This document shows, one piece after another, positions 1 through 12,530 of a stretch of DNA of 64,000 nt (within the stretch, counting starts at the first letter, position 1; the number at the start of each line of letters is the position of its first letter). The stretch is taken from contig JAWUZG010000032.1 of NCBI GenBank assembly GCA_036785705.1, positions 11,364,001-11,428,000 of the forward strand, written 5' to 3'. The translations under genes and the position numbers were made by a program. The DNA is from Acanthornis magna. Lineage: Eukaryota > Chordata > Aves > Passeriformes > Acanthizidae. The notes below the pieces were generated by a model. The model was not told the origin of the DNA, did not search any database, and was given only the letters and a program-made list of their open reading frames with translations.

Positions 1-2014
1 TCGTCACAAATTTTTTTTTAGTTCAAAACTTCGAAATGGTTGGTCTGCACACTGACAGCAAGTTCCCTTCTCTTTTTTTGTGTGTTGAGAAAGACAGGTT
101 GGATATACCTTCACTGTGTTGTACCCCTACCTCATTTACCTGTCGATGGCAGATAATTCATTTTTAGACAGAGAAAAAGCTTCATTAAGTTTGGTTTTAT
201 ATCAGTGTTCCTGAAAAAGAAGGTGCTTAGATATTCATGGTTTGGAATTGAAGTTAAGGTAGGTGAAACTGTACCTACCAACAGCCCACTAAAGGAGACT
301 TATATTGGAGTGTGGGGGAGACACAGCAAAGGAGCTGTGTTTTTTTTCCAAGAACACCCTACGTAGTTTAAACCTGAATGCTTAAAGGTAATTGTTTTCT
401 AAATTTACTGGACATGCAGGAGCTAAGAGACCACAATTTTAAATGGTGGTGCTGTTGGATGGACATTCTTTGTGATGTAGTCTCTCTTTTGGTATTTACT
501 TCTGAAACCATTTCAACAGATGTATTAACTTTCCAGGTATACTACAAATTCTTTTTGTTCTCACAGAATTTTCTGAAGGAAAAAAAAAGGAGGATTGAAA
601 ATCAGTTTTCACATGAATTGATACAGTGAGAAGGCAAATTGTCTCTACTAGTCCCCACCTCTGTCCCACCCTTCCTTGGAAAGACGAGAGCAGAGTAGGC
701 CTAAGGGAGCAGAAAAGCTGGCGATTTGCATAAACACTACTAAACTGGCATAAGAAAGTCTTGCAATTTGCATGTTGTTACATGCCAAGTAGCAAGGCAA
801 TCTCTGCTTTTTAGTCTCTTCTCACAAGAATTAAGCAGTGAAAAAGCAATTCCCCTTTCACACATGAAATTCAGTGCAAGTTTGCAACTTTAATTTAAAA
901 GTTCTACACACCACTTACAAGGTCTGTTCATTCAGTCTCCACCCAAGCAGTGGACTTCGCCTTGAATTTGCTTTTTTTTCATATTTTGATGCTTCTACTC
1001 CTCTTCCTCTTAAGCAAGCAAATTAGAAAACAATAACTGAAAAAGCTAAAGTATTTATTTTGCTTTTTAAAAGCTAGGTACTGCTTTTCATTTTAAACAT
1101 TCTCTTCCCTGTCTGTTTCTAAACATTGGAATGACTAGTTAAAGAGAAACTTGCAAAGGTCAAAATATTGAAGAAAATAAATTGCATTTTTGAAAGACAA
1201 TGATTCCTTCCAACTTGGCATACAGAATTGTAATGGAAATCTATTAACACAAAAGAACTAGAATTTCCCTATAGCCTTTCCCATGCACATGAAGAGGGAA
1301 AATGTGGAATTTTTTTTTGTGATATTAATATGGGAAATAAAACAAAATAAGGTAAGTAACATAATGTAGATGAGAGCAGAGTATTAAATGGACCGGTTAT
1401 TTTTGGTTCACCTGTAATACTAGTGAGATTGCTTCAAGCAGTGTCAGGAAAATGTATAAAACTCATGTTAAGGCCTGAATAGGTGCATTGCATATTGCCT
1501 GGGGGTGAAAACAAGGAAGAGTGAAAAGCCTATCCCAAATCTTGATGTAATGAGATAGAATGTTATCCAACTCTTTGTTACTTTAACTTGTTAGGTTAGA
1601 GTAATGTCTAGGCGGTGAGCAAAAAGCTGTAAGTTGGCAGTATAACAGTAGCTTTCTGATATCTTTAGCTCAACTAGTCTTGGCATTCAGTGCCAATTTC
1701 ACATAGGCGTAATACTTCTGTGGAACTTGTAATGAGTCTCTGCTCAATGACATTCATCTTTTATATCAGTAGCAAAAAGCACAGCTTTGTGCAATGACAT
1801 ATGTGTCACCATGTACCACACTTCCGAGTGAAACCAGGTCATGGCACTAGATTAGTTTTGCACAGAACTGTGTGCTTTTCACACAGATCTGTGTGATTTA
1901 GCAATCATCTGCACCTGGTTTAATACTTCAGGTTTTAGCAAGTGTTTTGGCCCCTCCTGAGCTATCTGTAAAGAGCTTAAGAGGAAATACCTTGAGCAAG
2001 TCCAAGCGGCCAAA
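1..2014. other. Gene-free AT-rich stretch
   Basis: I see no gene or recognisable transposon here. Open frames are short and look like chance. The one local structure that stands out is a perfect 16-bp palindrome CACACAGATCTGTGTG at 1880-1895, preceded by a similar cagaactgtgtg stretch. Confidence 0.6.
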
Positions 2015-3366
2015 AACGTGACCTGACATCTTCTGGTGATGCAAGACAGCAAAGCACAAAGAGTGCAAGAGGGCTTTGGAAAGCACTGGTGACAGTGTCC
2101 TGCACAGGTAGTGGAGGATCCTACAAGGATTGGTGTGCTGTTACTGTACTGAAAAACAGCAAAGGCCTTGCTGGAGATGTGAATGTTGGGTGCAGCCTTG
2201 ACTGCAGTGACAATGAGTTTGTGTAATTAAGTATCAGACAAGGAGGGAACAGAGAAGCAAGTAAGATGACAACCATGGACTTCAGAGAGCTCGCTTCAGC
2301 CTCTTCGGATATCTTCTTGGAAGAATCCCACAGAAATAGGCCCTGCAGGGAAGAGGGGTCAAAGAGAGTTGTTTTATATTTGGATCACTTATTTATATAC
2401 AGATTGCTTCCTCTAGGCTAAAGAACAGTGCATCCCGATGAGTAAAAAATCAAGCAAAGGGAGCAAGAGGCCTGCAAGGATGAACAAAACAATCCTGTCA
2501 CTACTGAAGTGTAAGCAGGAAATACACAGGAGATGGAAGAGGGTTAGGCCACTTGGAATGAATACAGAGAGGTTGTCAGAGTAAGTAGAAATGAGACAAG
2601 GAAGGCCAAGGCCCATCTGGAATTAAAACTGGTCAAGGATATGAAGGACAAGAAGAAAGGCTTCTTCAAATACATAAATAACAAAAGGAAAACTAAGGAT
2701 AATGGGGGCCTGTTACTGTGTGGAGGGGGGACCCTGGTAACAGAGGATGCAGAGAAGGCAGAGTTACTGAATACCTTCTTTGCATCGGTCTTCACTGACA
2801 GGGCCAGACCTCGGGAATATCTCACCCAGGAGACCAGGGTTAAGGAGTATTGGAAGTAAGACTCCCGTTCATCAAAGAGAATTAGTTTAGAGGACACTTA
2901 GGCAAACTTGACATCCATAAGACCATGGGCCCTGATGAGCCCGTGGGCATCCACAAGTGCTGAGAAAGCTGGTGGACACCATAGTAAGGGCACTCAAAAT
3001 CACCTTTGAAAGGTCATGGAGATCAGGAGAGGTGCCTGAGGTTTGGAAGATGGCAAATGTCACCCTTGTCTTCAAAAGGACAAGAGGGAGGACTCAGGGA
3101 GCTACCAGCCTGTCATGCTCACCTTTGCTGGCTCCATGTGTTAATGAGTCTATCTGGGATCACATGCTAAATGATTACCTTACCGCTGGTACATAAACAA
3201 CATCTGATCTCCAAAGAGATGTATCATGATGTGTTCATCTCCGCTGTAATGTGGCTCATTATAACCTGATCCAGTGGGTGACATCCCTGTCCATGGCACT
3301 GGGCAAGGGGTGGGTACTAGATGATATTTAAGATCTTCCAACCCAAGCCACTCTGTCATTCTATTA
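2015..3366 (+). mobile_element. CR1 LINE, broken ORF2 plus 3' tail
   Basis: This is a decayed CR1 non-LTR retrotransposon. From about 2020 to 2400 it resembles the end of the CR1 endonuclease domain, and 2420-2640 the linker rich in Lys, Arg and Trp. A readable piece at 2641-2859 contains KGFFKYINNKRKTKDN and EKAELLNTFFASVF, typical of the segment before reverse transcriptase. A further piece at 2957-3100 contains SGEVPEVWKMANVTLVFK, the start of the RT domain. Most of RT is missing. The copy then jumps to a CR1 3' tail at about 3266-3366, with the usual 'ccatggcactgggcaagg...gatgatatttaagatcttcc' pattern ending in ttctatt. Frameshifts and stops show it is dead. The internal loss could be a deletion, or the tail could belong to a second insertion. 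The 5' limit is approximate. Confidence 0.85.
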
Positions 3367-3479
3367 ATGACACCATCTTTCTTCTCATGAATCCCTCTGA
3401 CTGTTCCAGGTGCAAAAGTCAAGATGAATATCAATATTTATCCTGTTGGTTCATTTTCTCAACAAAAGGCCCACTGCAC

Positions 3480-3580
3480 CGCAATAAATACTTAGGGACG
3501 GGGTTTAATGATGAACTTTGCAGTTGGACTCAATGATCTTAAAGGTTTTTTCCAATCTAAATAATTCTATAATTCTATAC
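3480..3580 (+). mobile_element. CR1 LINE 3' tail fragment
   Basis: A second CR1 3' end sits just downstream of the first. It has the 'ttagggacggggttta...ggactcaatgatcttaaaggtttttccaatc' tail and ends in degenerate 8-bp repeats (aattctataattctata). It matches the subfamily of the fragment ending at 40798 better than the tail ending at 3366, so two insertions are likely. Confidence 0.8.
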
Positions 3581-5329
3581 ATCTCCTGGGGCCATAGTAC
3601 AAAACCAATTTCTTTTTCAAGATGATTAGAATGGAGTAATGAAGTTTTGAGATATATCTTTCCTTCTTAGAAAATAGAATAAAAATGGAAGTACAGATCT
3701 CTGACAATTAAGAAATTTATTCTGAAATATAAATAATTGGCATCTTTTAAATGTGAAATTATAATCCAATATTGTCAAGTCAAAAATTGTAGATGCTTGT
3801 TTGCTGTCAATAGAATCTCAATGCATTGCATCATACAAAAATCTCAACCAATCTTCACAATAAAAATAAAAACAACTTGGGGAATCAAAAGTTTTACATA
3901 CTACTTAGTTTATTTAATCTGTTACTATAGTTACCTTGGTTTCAGAGAAGATGCCAGCTCAAATGACAGAAAGAGCATCATTTGACTAAAGTTCAAACAA
4001 AATATTGATATATTTAAAATATTTTTGGTTTTAATTAAGGAATTGTGTGACACACAGTTCTGTCAAAAACACATTTTTTGACCAATTAGGATCTTTCAGA
4101 CACCAAGGCTTCTTGAAAATGCCTCAGCTGACTGAACAGTCTATGAAGGCATAAAAACCAGTCCTTTCACAGCCTTGAGATAAAATTTTTCCATGCTGTC
4201 GGTATAAATGAATTTGAGCTTTCTCCTACTCCTGCCTTTTATAAGCAGTGATTTTAATTAGATATTCAACACTTTCTGGTCTTCTCTTACACATAATGAG
4301 AAAAGAGAGAGCCGATAGCTGTTTTCTATTACTGGCTTCCATATGACATGCATGGCAAAGTATTCATGTTTTTTATTTCCTCTCAGGATGGACCACCATT
4401 TTCCAGTTCCCTTAGTCCTATTTACATCACATAAAACACAGTTAGAGTTTCATTATTTCATTAAAGTCTTCGGTTTTCTTCTGTCCTGAAATGACATAAA
4501 TTATAAACAAATGATCTTACCAGCCCAGCTGTGTAGTTCTGTCTCATTTTCTATAAATAAATGTGTTTAGGCTTTTATATACTTTATCTGAAACATAAGT
4601 GTTTTGATTAAATCTCTAGAGTTAAATATGTTAAGAAGGGTTTTTTTCTGACACCACGCTCCTTTATTAATGATGATATGTAGCTGCCTTTTCATGTAAT
4701 ATTTTCCATTAATTTCCAGAAAGTCTAGATTTAAAAAAATAATGGATAATCACAGGCAGGCTGCTGCACAAAAATATAAAAAAACTGAAAAAAGGAAGTG
4801 AAAAAACCTATGTTTTGTACTGTTCCTTTTCTACAGACTTAACAAAAAGCAGACAGATTCTTAATTTAAAATGTAATACAGTCCAAACCTGCCTACAATT
4901 CTGTAGAGAAGCTGTGTTCTTCTCAGGAAAATCAATAATAACAAAAAATGTATTTGCAGTTATGAAAGCACACAAGGATTTTTAATGGAGGAAAGCTAAT
5001 AATATTATTTATTTATATTGACATTTAACATTATGAATAAAATGGGCTTTGTCTGACTTTCAGGTTCCAGACCACTGAATCGAACTGTGCATGGTGCATG
5101 GTGGATAAATCTCATTAGTCAACAGAAAAGTAACACTTTGGTTTATTCCTTGCTGATATACATGTACATCCTTTCCCCCTTGATGAGCTTTCAGGGCTTT
5201 TGTGCTGAAGATATCCGTTTAATCCTATCAGAGACTTGAGCTCCCCACTAGGCCTTTCCAGAGATGTCCTGGGAGATCCATGTACTAGGATGAAATCCAT
5301 CCTGATGAGTCTAGTCAAGAATTTTTCTA
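3581..5329. other. Gene-free AT-rich stretch
   Basis: AT-rich DNA with no gene, RNA gene or clear repeat that I can support. The longest open frame, about 80 codons at 3737-3985, has an unremarkable composition. Confidence 0.6.
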
Positions 5330-5850
5330 ATTCACCTCACTGCCTACAGCCACACGTACCCAAACATGGCACTCATGGGCTCCTCAGTACAAGAGAAACA
5401 TGGAGCTCCTGGAGCAGGTCCAGCAGAGGGTGAAAAGGTGATTAAGGAACTGGACCATCTCTCTTATGAGGAAAGGCTGTGCAAGTTTGGCCTTGAGAAG
5501 GGATGAGCAAGAGAGCACCTCATCACTGTCAGTATCTGAAGGGAGGGTGTCAGAGGATGTTTCCAGGCTCTTCTTGGTGGTGCCAAGCAACAGGACAAGA
5601 GAGAATGGCAGAAACTGATGTACAGGAAGTTCCACTTGAACATAAGGAGGAACTTCTTTACGGTGCAGGTGTCCTTGCACTCGAACAGATTGCCCAGAGA
5701 AATTGTGGACTCTCCCTCACTGGATATATTCAGGAACTGTCTGGACACAGTCCTGTGCCATGTGCTCTAGGATGATCCTGAGTAGGGAGGTTGGACCAGA
5801 TGACCCAATGCTGTCCCTTCTAATCTTACCCCTTCTGTGACTCTGTGATT
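5330..5850 (+). mobile_element. CR1 LINE, end of ORF2 and 3' UTR
   Basis: The segment contains the CR1 hallmark 'catggagctcctggagcaggtccagcagagg' at 5399-5431. After it come the remains of the ORF2 C-terminal coding region, seen in frame-shifted pieces such as KEELLYGAGVLALEQIAQRN at 5644-5703. The 3' tail 'gaggttggaccagatgaccc' leads into ttctgtgactctgtgatt at about 5833-5850. Multiple frame breaks make it a dead copy. The 5' truncation is typical of CR1, and the left edge is approximate. Confidence 0.85.
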
Positions 5851-8800
5851 ATTGCTGCAGAAGAGAATCTTGGGATTGTACAAGGTTTATTATGGCATGT
5901 TTGGGGTAAGAAGGATGGAGAAAGGGAAGGATCAAGGTAGGTCGTGGAGGAAAAAACAAGGATGGGAAAAAAATAAGGGACTTAAGGAGGACAGTCATAT
6001 GTAAATAGGACCTGATCCGGACACTTGTCTGGCTATGTGTTTGAATAGGCATGTGGCTGATCAGTGCAGCCTATCCTGTCTTATAAACCTCTGTTTTTAT
6101 TTTCCTGGGTAGAAGGACACTGTATTCTGCATGCATGCATGAGATTTGGGAGACACTACTGAAGGAGCCATAAGTCCACGCTGGATACTGGAGAGACCAG
6201 AGTACCCAAGAGCTGGCTCCTGCAGGGGCCAAGAAATCCAAGCCAAGGACTGATGAGATGGTGTCTGAATCGGTTGGTGGAGACCCACCCATTAGCTTGA
6301 GGGTATCTATGTGTGAGGCAAGTGGGCCGTGAGGTTCCAAGGGCCAGGTTTGGGTAAACTGAATCTCTGGCCGGTTATGCTCAAAACTGCTGCTATGTTT
6401 TATTACATGGTTTCTGTGCAATAACACATTTCCTTCTATTTGCCATTGCATTTTTGCAATGTGTGAAAGATATTCCATCCACAGTCTGACCACTCTGCCA
6501 CTGACAAAATTATTGCTAAAGTTATGACATAGAAAACTTGCTTTCTGTTTTGTTTCATATTCTTACATCTTAATGCCAGTTTTTACTTCTACGAAAATTT
6601 CTAAATTTATTAAAAAAAACTGGCCACATTTCTTTCCTTTTCATTAAACGATATTAGAGTTGAATAGAATACACCAATTTGCTCTCACAGCAGGTATTTC
6701 TCAGTTGCACTGTACTTTTCTGCTCTCCACTTATTTCCCTTCTCCCAGACGCTTTTCCAACGGCTGTGAATCTGAGGTGCCCAAGCCATTGCTACACACC
6801 TCTGTTTTAAAGCTCTGTAATGCTGTTCTTCTGCTGTTGCATTCAAACCTCCAATAAACCTAATTCTTCATCACACCTCTTTGTTTTATCATTTGCCCAG
6901 TGCAACTTTCATCTGCTCTTCAGCTGCCACGCACACCCTACCAAACAGTTTTCCTAAAGTCAAATTGCCCGTAGTTGGTCATTTTTCTTGTAGCTATTTT
7001 GAGCTTAATCATATAGAGAACCGTTCCCTCAGCTTGCCAACGCCATCAATGAAGGCAGTGTTCTCTTATGAACTGCACTTAGAGGTAAGCTATTCCTCAG
7101 AAGTTTCATCTAAGTGTGTCTTTCTATGGAGTTATTTTTTCCACATCCTGACATCAAAAGTGTCAAGTAACCTGTCTAGAATTTGTTTTCTATGGGTTTC
7201 CTCAAACATTTCTTCTTTGAAACTTGACTTTGCAACTGTTTCAGGCTCTGCAAGGAGGAATTTCGTTAACTTTATTCACCAGTCTCATTCTTTGCTGTAT
7301 TTCCAGCATTAAATTACAGAGGCTGACCACTTCTGGTGTCAGTCTGAATATCAGACATACCACTACTGCCTGTCATGTACTAGACTGATGGAAGAATGGC
7401 AACCCACAGGAGAAAAAGTAAACAGAATCTGATTAAGACCCTTTTAAAGCATGTGTTAATCTCAGAAGTTCAGCTAAGCAAGCAACTATCTTAGATTTAA
7501 CTCCTTCATTGTTTTGTAAAGGCATAGATCATTACTTACCTCACCCTTCATGACACTGTACAAATAGCACATAGTTGACAGTTTGGACGCATTTACCAGA
7601 TAATTATAATCCAAATATTTATTCTCAAGTCATATTCATTTTCCAGTACTGTTGAAAATGTCATGCTTTTGGATCTCTTTATGTGATGCAGTTAGGGAAA
7701 GGAAACTTCCACCTCTTACATCTCAACATACATGTTCCAATCATATTGTTTTCATTTATATGAAATGTAAAGCTTCATAAACTGTGCAGACTTTCACGTT
7801 TTAGAAAGATATTTTGAAAAATTGAATTTTATATGGTTAGAGGTTTTGTGTGATTAGCAGACTATGATGATCTCCTTTCACAATCTTTCAAGAATATTCT
7901 AGTGAAAATTCAAAAAACAGTACTTTTGTAGATTACAAGAAATTAATACTTTTTCCTTTTTCTTTTTAATATGTTGGTTGTTTGAATTTTATTTGCACAT
8001 ACTGCCATTTAAATTAAATATTCCCTGATATCTCTGTGAGGAAAAAGCAGTTTTACGTTTAGTTAACAAAAATGTAACTCAGACTCTAAAGACACATAAT
8101 TGCTGTCAGTTCAGTATTAAATGAAGTCAAATGTTTCATCCATTCACTTCTTACTAATATAGCATGACGTTATCACTTCAGAATTCTCTCAAACAACACT
8201 TTTATACATGCTTCAGTTAGGTTCTACCAACTGAATCCAGTTCTGTACCATGAACTCTAGTCAGTTGGTGAAAATTAAAGATTAGATTTCTTTGTCCCCA
8301 GGTGAAATATAAATTTCCCTGATTTAAAACCATTTCCTTTTGATTAAAATTGCCCATTTACTCTTGCCAAGACTCTACTGGAAAAGGGAAAATAAAAAGG
8401 GATGTGAAAATTTTGGACATTATAACAAACATGAATCAGACATTTGCAGACATGGGCAAGATGTAAGGAGGGATACAGTTTTTTGCCAATTAAGATAAAC
8501 TTCAAGATTTGCACTGCAGAAATTACACAAAGAATTCTAGGATGTCTAGCAGGTCTGAGAAGGCATGAGTGTACTGACAGAATTGCAAACCACAGTCAGC
8601 TCCCTTCAGTTAATATTCTCTCATCAAGGATACTGCTTGCCTTTCTTTGGCCCTGTTCAATCTATATTCTTCTAGTCTCCAGTTTCCATCTGGCAAGCTC
8701 TCCCTCATGAATAATTATTCCTTTTGTGAATCTATGTGCTAAATTCAGTCTCCCTTACATTTTACCTTTACTTCAATGCCTCCCCTTTCTATCTGCTCTT

Positions 8801-11800
8801 ACCATTTTCACCCTCACCCTCACCTTTCTGTACTATGTCTTTTGCTCCTGTTCTAGTCTCATCATCCTTTATCTTCATGAGTCTTTGTTAAGGACATAAA
8901 TAGAAGAAAAATTCTTTTCTCAGAGTCTGATAGAATATCCCGTTGTTCTGTCATGAAGTTCAGGTGGAAGACAGTACACAAATGAGATTTTTTAAAAATG
9001 TATAAAGAAAATACTTTTGTCAAAGACCTGTGATCCATGTCCTATACATTACTATGTGTGTGGTCCGGTGAAGCTTAAGCAACAGTGACTGTAGCTGTAA
9101 ATGGGAACAGTCAGCCTCATTGCAGGTGTCAGTTCCTGCATTGATAACGTCAAATCAGACTGTTACTTGCAGGATGGCCTACAAGTAATGCTGACCTGAA
9201 AAGAAAGTAGGACAGAACACTGCCAAACTTTTAAACTTTTGTGCTTTTCATTCACGGATAATATGGTTTATCTACAAAGGAGAAGGGGGAACAAAAGCTG
9301 CCTTTAATTTCCCCTTGAACATTTTTCAAGTTCATTCCAAATATCTGTGATTTGAAATCAGTAAAAACTAGGAAGTCATGTTACCTTTACAGAAACCTTT
9401 TTTCCAGACAAGCCAATCAAAATTACCTTGATACTGAAAATTGAATTATACTGCTTCACACAATTTTTAAAACATTTTGGAAGTCTATGTTAGATTTATT
9501 TTGAAGGAAAACTGAACACCTTCAGTTTTACAGTTATTCCATCTCATGACGGAAAATGAGTTAAGGTTACAAAATTAACAAGCTTTATGGTTTGATTAAT
9601 TCATGTTTCCTTGTGATGACTCTAAAAACCTACCAAACGATTCAGAATATTCAATCAATGAGAGCTGCATGTCTGAACTAATTGTATGGATATTGTTTAT
9701 CAGATTATGTTGATAAATCACCCTGAACTTCACCTTATCTGCTTAATGGTATCAGGAGCTCATATTCACATCCATTAGGAAAAATTAAAACCATAATTTG
9801 CTCATTATTCACCAAAAATTCACTAGTTATTTGTCAAAACAGTTGTTTCTGTTTGGTTTAATGGGCTGCATTTGCCTGTCTAGTTTAAATACAGCCATAA
9901 GTCAAAGACACTTTTTACTGCCTTATAGGAAGACTGTGCATGACTTAATGAAAGAAGAATACTTTTGATGATATTCAGAAGAGAAATCATCTGCACCATT
10001 GAACAAGAGCCAGCATCATGTAGGGTACATGGCGTTTCAACAGAGAACTACCAACTGCTCCCATTTATACAATAACATTGCCAGCTTCTCATAGAAGCTA
10101 GCCTGAAACAAATGCCTGGGTTCTGCTTCTTCCAGATGCCTCCCCGGTACACACAATCCTATCCACACATGTGCGAAAAGTGACACATGTTGGATCTTAG
10201 TCACAAAAGGCCCTCCACACTTGTGCTGGAACACCTCACTAAACATGGGTTTTCATTTCTAACACTCATTCTCTCCAGAGAATCCTGCTGTTATATTTCA
10301 GGCCTGGTTTATATCAATATAGTTGTAATCGAAATTATTGCTTAAATCTGAGAGTTTAAAGTATTTGTTAAATAGACCTGTTGGTGCAGAACTACATGAA
10401 AGCTGGTTACTTCATGCTATATTTCAGGTAGACAATGTGAAAACCTATTTCAGTCCTAATGCCAACACACACATCATAAAATCTTTCTACTTGCTGCTAA
10501 CAGCAGTAGTTTTAAAGAGCAATCTTTCTCCCATTGAATTAATAAATAAAGTATTTTTAGCTTCAGTGATGATGGTGATCCCAGTTCCTAAATAAAATGT
10601 ATTTCTCTGGACTTAAATAGGAGGGAGGGAGTGAAAACAAATTCTGAATTCCCATCCTCTAGAGTGCTGCTGGGAAGGTAAATCCTCCTGAGGCTGGACA
10701 AGACCATGTGTGAACTGATGAGGAGGAGGTCTACGCTTAGAAACACAATCACACTTCAATTAATTCTAAACAATCAATCCCTGGTGAACAACCACAAATG
10801 CAAACAATGGGGCAAAGATATTCTTTTCCCAAAATCAATCATAAAAGTAAGTGGCAAATACCTCCTAGGCTATAAATAACCATTTGCATGTTAAGAAATC
10901 TTTATGAGCATGTACAAAGAATTGTAGCCAGTCAAGGAGCTTACAGAAGAGAACAGTGTACTGGGCAGATGATGGGTCCAACGACTAGCCTAAATCCTTG
11001 TTTCTTCCCTGAAGTGCAGTCTTCTGTTTACACTAGTTGCTTGGTATTCCTGTTCAGTGGATAGACACAGTCATCTCCAAATGGCAGTGTGCCCTGTCGT
11101 GAGACAGAGGCCAAGATTCTGCACGCTGTGCTCTCCTGTGGGCAGGCTTGTCTCGGCATCCACAGCAGGCAGAGCTTAGGCAGCCATCTAAGAGTGCCTG
11201 CTTTAGCTTTTAAATGGCTCATGTTTAATGAGATTAACATCAACCCTAATCACAAATTTGCAAGACTCCAAAAGAACAAAATCTTGCTGAGTTAGTTACT
11301 TAAAGTCTAATTTGAGCCCTTCACTACCAATATCTTGTTCACTACCTGACTTCCAAAATGTAAAACTTCACCATTCATGTCAATCAAAGATATGACTTTA
11401 AGATCACTGCAGCTGATGTTGATCAGATTTTTTATGATTATATATTGGATATTTGACTGGTACAGGGAATAAAGCATATGGTATATCACAAAAGAGAAAC
11501 TGTAATACTCTTGGTCAATTCCGTTTTCCCAAACATTTCTGAGCAAGTCAGGAAACTGGGAACATTTCAAAGCAAAAAGTGGTATTAGCATCTCAGAAGT
11601 GTTTAAGGCACAGGAAGCTCTGTGTTGGACTCAGAAAGTTGTCTATGTCATATGGTTTAAGTCATAGAGATACCATTACATTAATTTTATATTATTTTTT
11701 ACAGCAGTTAAATGTGAATCACTGCTGAGGTATAAAAAAGTGAAAATGGTATTCCGAATAAAACTGACAAGTCATATTTTTCCTGTCTTTGTATAGAAAA

Positions 11801-12525
11801 TTTGTATTTGTTCACTCTTCCAACTTGATTCCCTTTGCTTAAGAGTAATAAAATGTTTTGTTAAGAGTAATAAAATGTTTTGGTTTTTGTGTGTGCAAAA
11901 ATAGTTTATCAAGACTGATAAACAGAGAAGCATTCAATTATTCCAAATTAAAATCCTTGTTCCAAATGCTATGTAGATTGGCAAGATGTCAGCTGATGTC
12001 CATTCCTCCATTTGAATTTTAATGACGAGTTCTCACAGATCCCAAAACTGACTATGACACAAACATTTGATGTTCTCTTTAGAGATAAACTCATAAATGT
12101 ACTACATTGCCACACGATTAACCTTTTTCCCTCTTAATATAAATGTTAAGGAAAATAATTATGTTTCTGTTGAATATATCTCAAAGATAATTCATAAAAT
12201 TTTCTTCCTACCCATGAAGCTAAATTTAGTTTAAGTTGAAATAGCAGATAAAAAATGACAAAAAATCCATAAAGTTAAGCTTTGCTTATATCTGTCATAA
12301 GAACACTGTAAACAGGAAAAACAGTTACAATATTTTTTAGAGATTACAAGTCAAACTAAAGGTAAAAGAAAAAAACATGGATTTTTTTCTCTTTCCACTG
12401 AATTTTCAGTTTCATTTTACCCAGGACACAACCAGTAACAAGTTGTCTCCTCTGGCACATTAGAGTGTTTTGTGCAGCCATCCATTTGGTCTCTGAGGAA
12501 AAAGAGGTTTAGTTAATTTTCCATA
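5851..12525. other. Gene-free stretch, mostly AT-rich
   Basis: No gene is supported over this 6.7 kb. A GC-richer block at about 6060-6400 has an AATAAA-type signal on the minus strand (near 6098-6105) and might be an old LTR, but no ends or target duplication could be placed. A 22-bp unit (ttaagagtaataaaatgttttg) is perfectly duplicated in tandem at 11839-11882. The open frames at 6071-6493 (minus) and 6881-7312 (plus) have no recognisable domain and look like chance. Confidence 0.55.
11839..11882 (+). repeat. 22-bp tandem duplication, two copies
   Basis: The unit ttaagagtaataaaatgttttg occurs twice back to back with no mismatch (11839-11860 and 11861-11882). It is probably a recent slippage or unequal exchange event. 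Confidence 0.9.
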
Positions 12526-12530
12526 CTTGG
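12526..12530 (+). repeat. Target site duplication CTTGG (left)
   Basis: The five bases cttgg directly abut the left LTR and recur directly after the right LTR at 19894-19898. A 5-bp duplication suits ERV-L-type integration; 4 bp is usual for gammaretrovirus-like and 6 bp for alpha- and betaretrovirus-like elements. Confidence 0.9.

Noticed and set aside
6071..6493. 140-codon minus-strand frame
   Set aside because: No domain or homologue recognised; it lies in a GC-richer block that may be an old LTR, for which no ends could be placed.
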